The notes under the pieces: generated by a model
Seen by the model: the letters and a program-made list of their open reading frames with translations, nothing else
The model's database searches: none
Told to the model about the DNA's origin: nothing
Shown here: positions 63,992 to 64,000 of the stretch, piece by piece
Numbering within the stretch: position 1 is the first letter of the stretch
Layout of the letters: the number at the start of each line of letters is the position of its first letter
Translations under genes and position numbers: made by a program
Assembly (NCBI GenBank): GCA_039105265.1
Contig: JAPFFF010000016.1
Coordinates: 1,736,001-1,800,000, forward strand
DNA from: Tritrichomonas musculus
Lineage: Eukaryota > Parabasalia > Tritrichomonadida > Tritrichomonadidae
Reading direction: 5' to 3'
DNA length: 64,000 nucleotides

Positions 63992-64000
63992 TAATCTCTT

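Noticed and set aside
1-64000. Adenovirus-like cysteine protease for capsid maturation
   Set aside because: I looked for a His...Asp/Glu...Gln...Cys order typical of Maverick proteases and found no convincing candidate in the window.

Overview
The window is A+T-rich, nearly intron-free DNA that carries almost nothing but virus-like transposon genes. Its marker genes are protein-primed family B DNA polymerases, retroviral-type integrases, A32/FtsK-type packaging ATPases, two double-jelly-roll capsid paralogues and very long modular fibre proteins. Together these define Maverick/Polinton elements. The most likely host is a trichomonad, Trichomonas vaginalis being the best guess: that genome is known to be packed with Mavericks and KilA-N genes, and most real stop codons here are TAA inside TAAA or TAAATAAA, matching the UAAA poly(A) signal known from that parasite. 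This host call is an inference; no host marker gene is present.

Three elements or remnants lie side by side. Element A (1 to about 15.06 kb, open to the left) has an acidic 764-aa protein, an 1183-aa fibre, a NUMOD4-HNH gene, a protein-primed polymerase broken by one in-frame TAG, four small genes and a packaging ATPase. Its integrase and capsid genes are not in the window. Element B (about 15.3 to 27.6 kb) has a 5'-truncated fibre that also has an in-frame TAG near its end, a KilA-N gene, a NUMOD4 fragment, an integrase with a small divergent partner, and an intact 1809-aa polymerase. That polymerase carries an inserted HNH domain and a C-terminal primase-like (AEP) domain. No capsid or ATPase gene is seen, so B looks like a deletion derivative.

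Element C (about 28.9 kb to beyond 64 kb, at least 35 kb) is the most complete and the most unusual. Its left arm has an integrase with the same small partner, a primase-SF3 helicase, several families of tiny duplicated genes and four proteins that share an MAFG N-terminal tag. Its right arm holds the virion module: charged proteins, fibre, a second fibre-like protein, a small possible vertex protein, two major capsid paralogues, a pVI-like protein, the packaging ATPase, a 21-residue Arg/Thr peptide resembling a DNA-condensing core peptide, and a large protein split by a seven-A run. No polymerase gene occurs within C. A diverged inverted repeat of about 345 bp brackets 16.4 kb of the virion module, and most minus-strand genes of C share an A/T promoter-like motif just upstream of the ATG.

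Within each element the integrase would insert the DNA, and the polymerase (A, B) or the primase-helicase (C) would replicate it. The ATPase would fill capsids built from the two MCPs, and the fibres would set attachment. Fibre cassettes appear to be exchanged between elements: about 370 bp is nearly identical between B and C, although their integrases are much more diverged.
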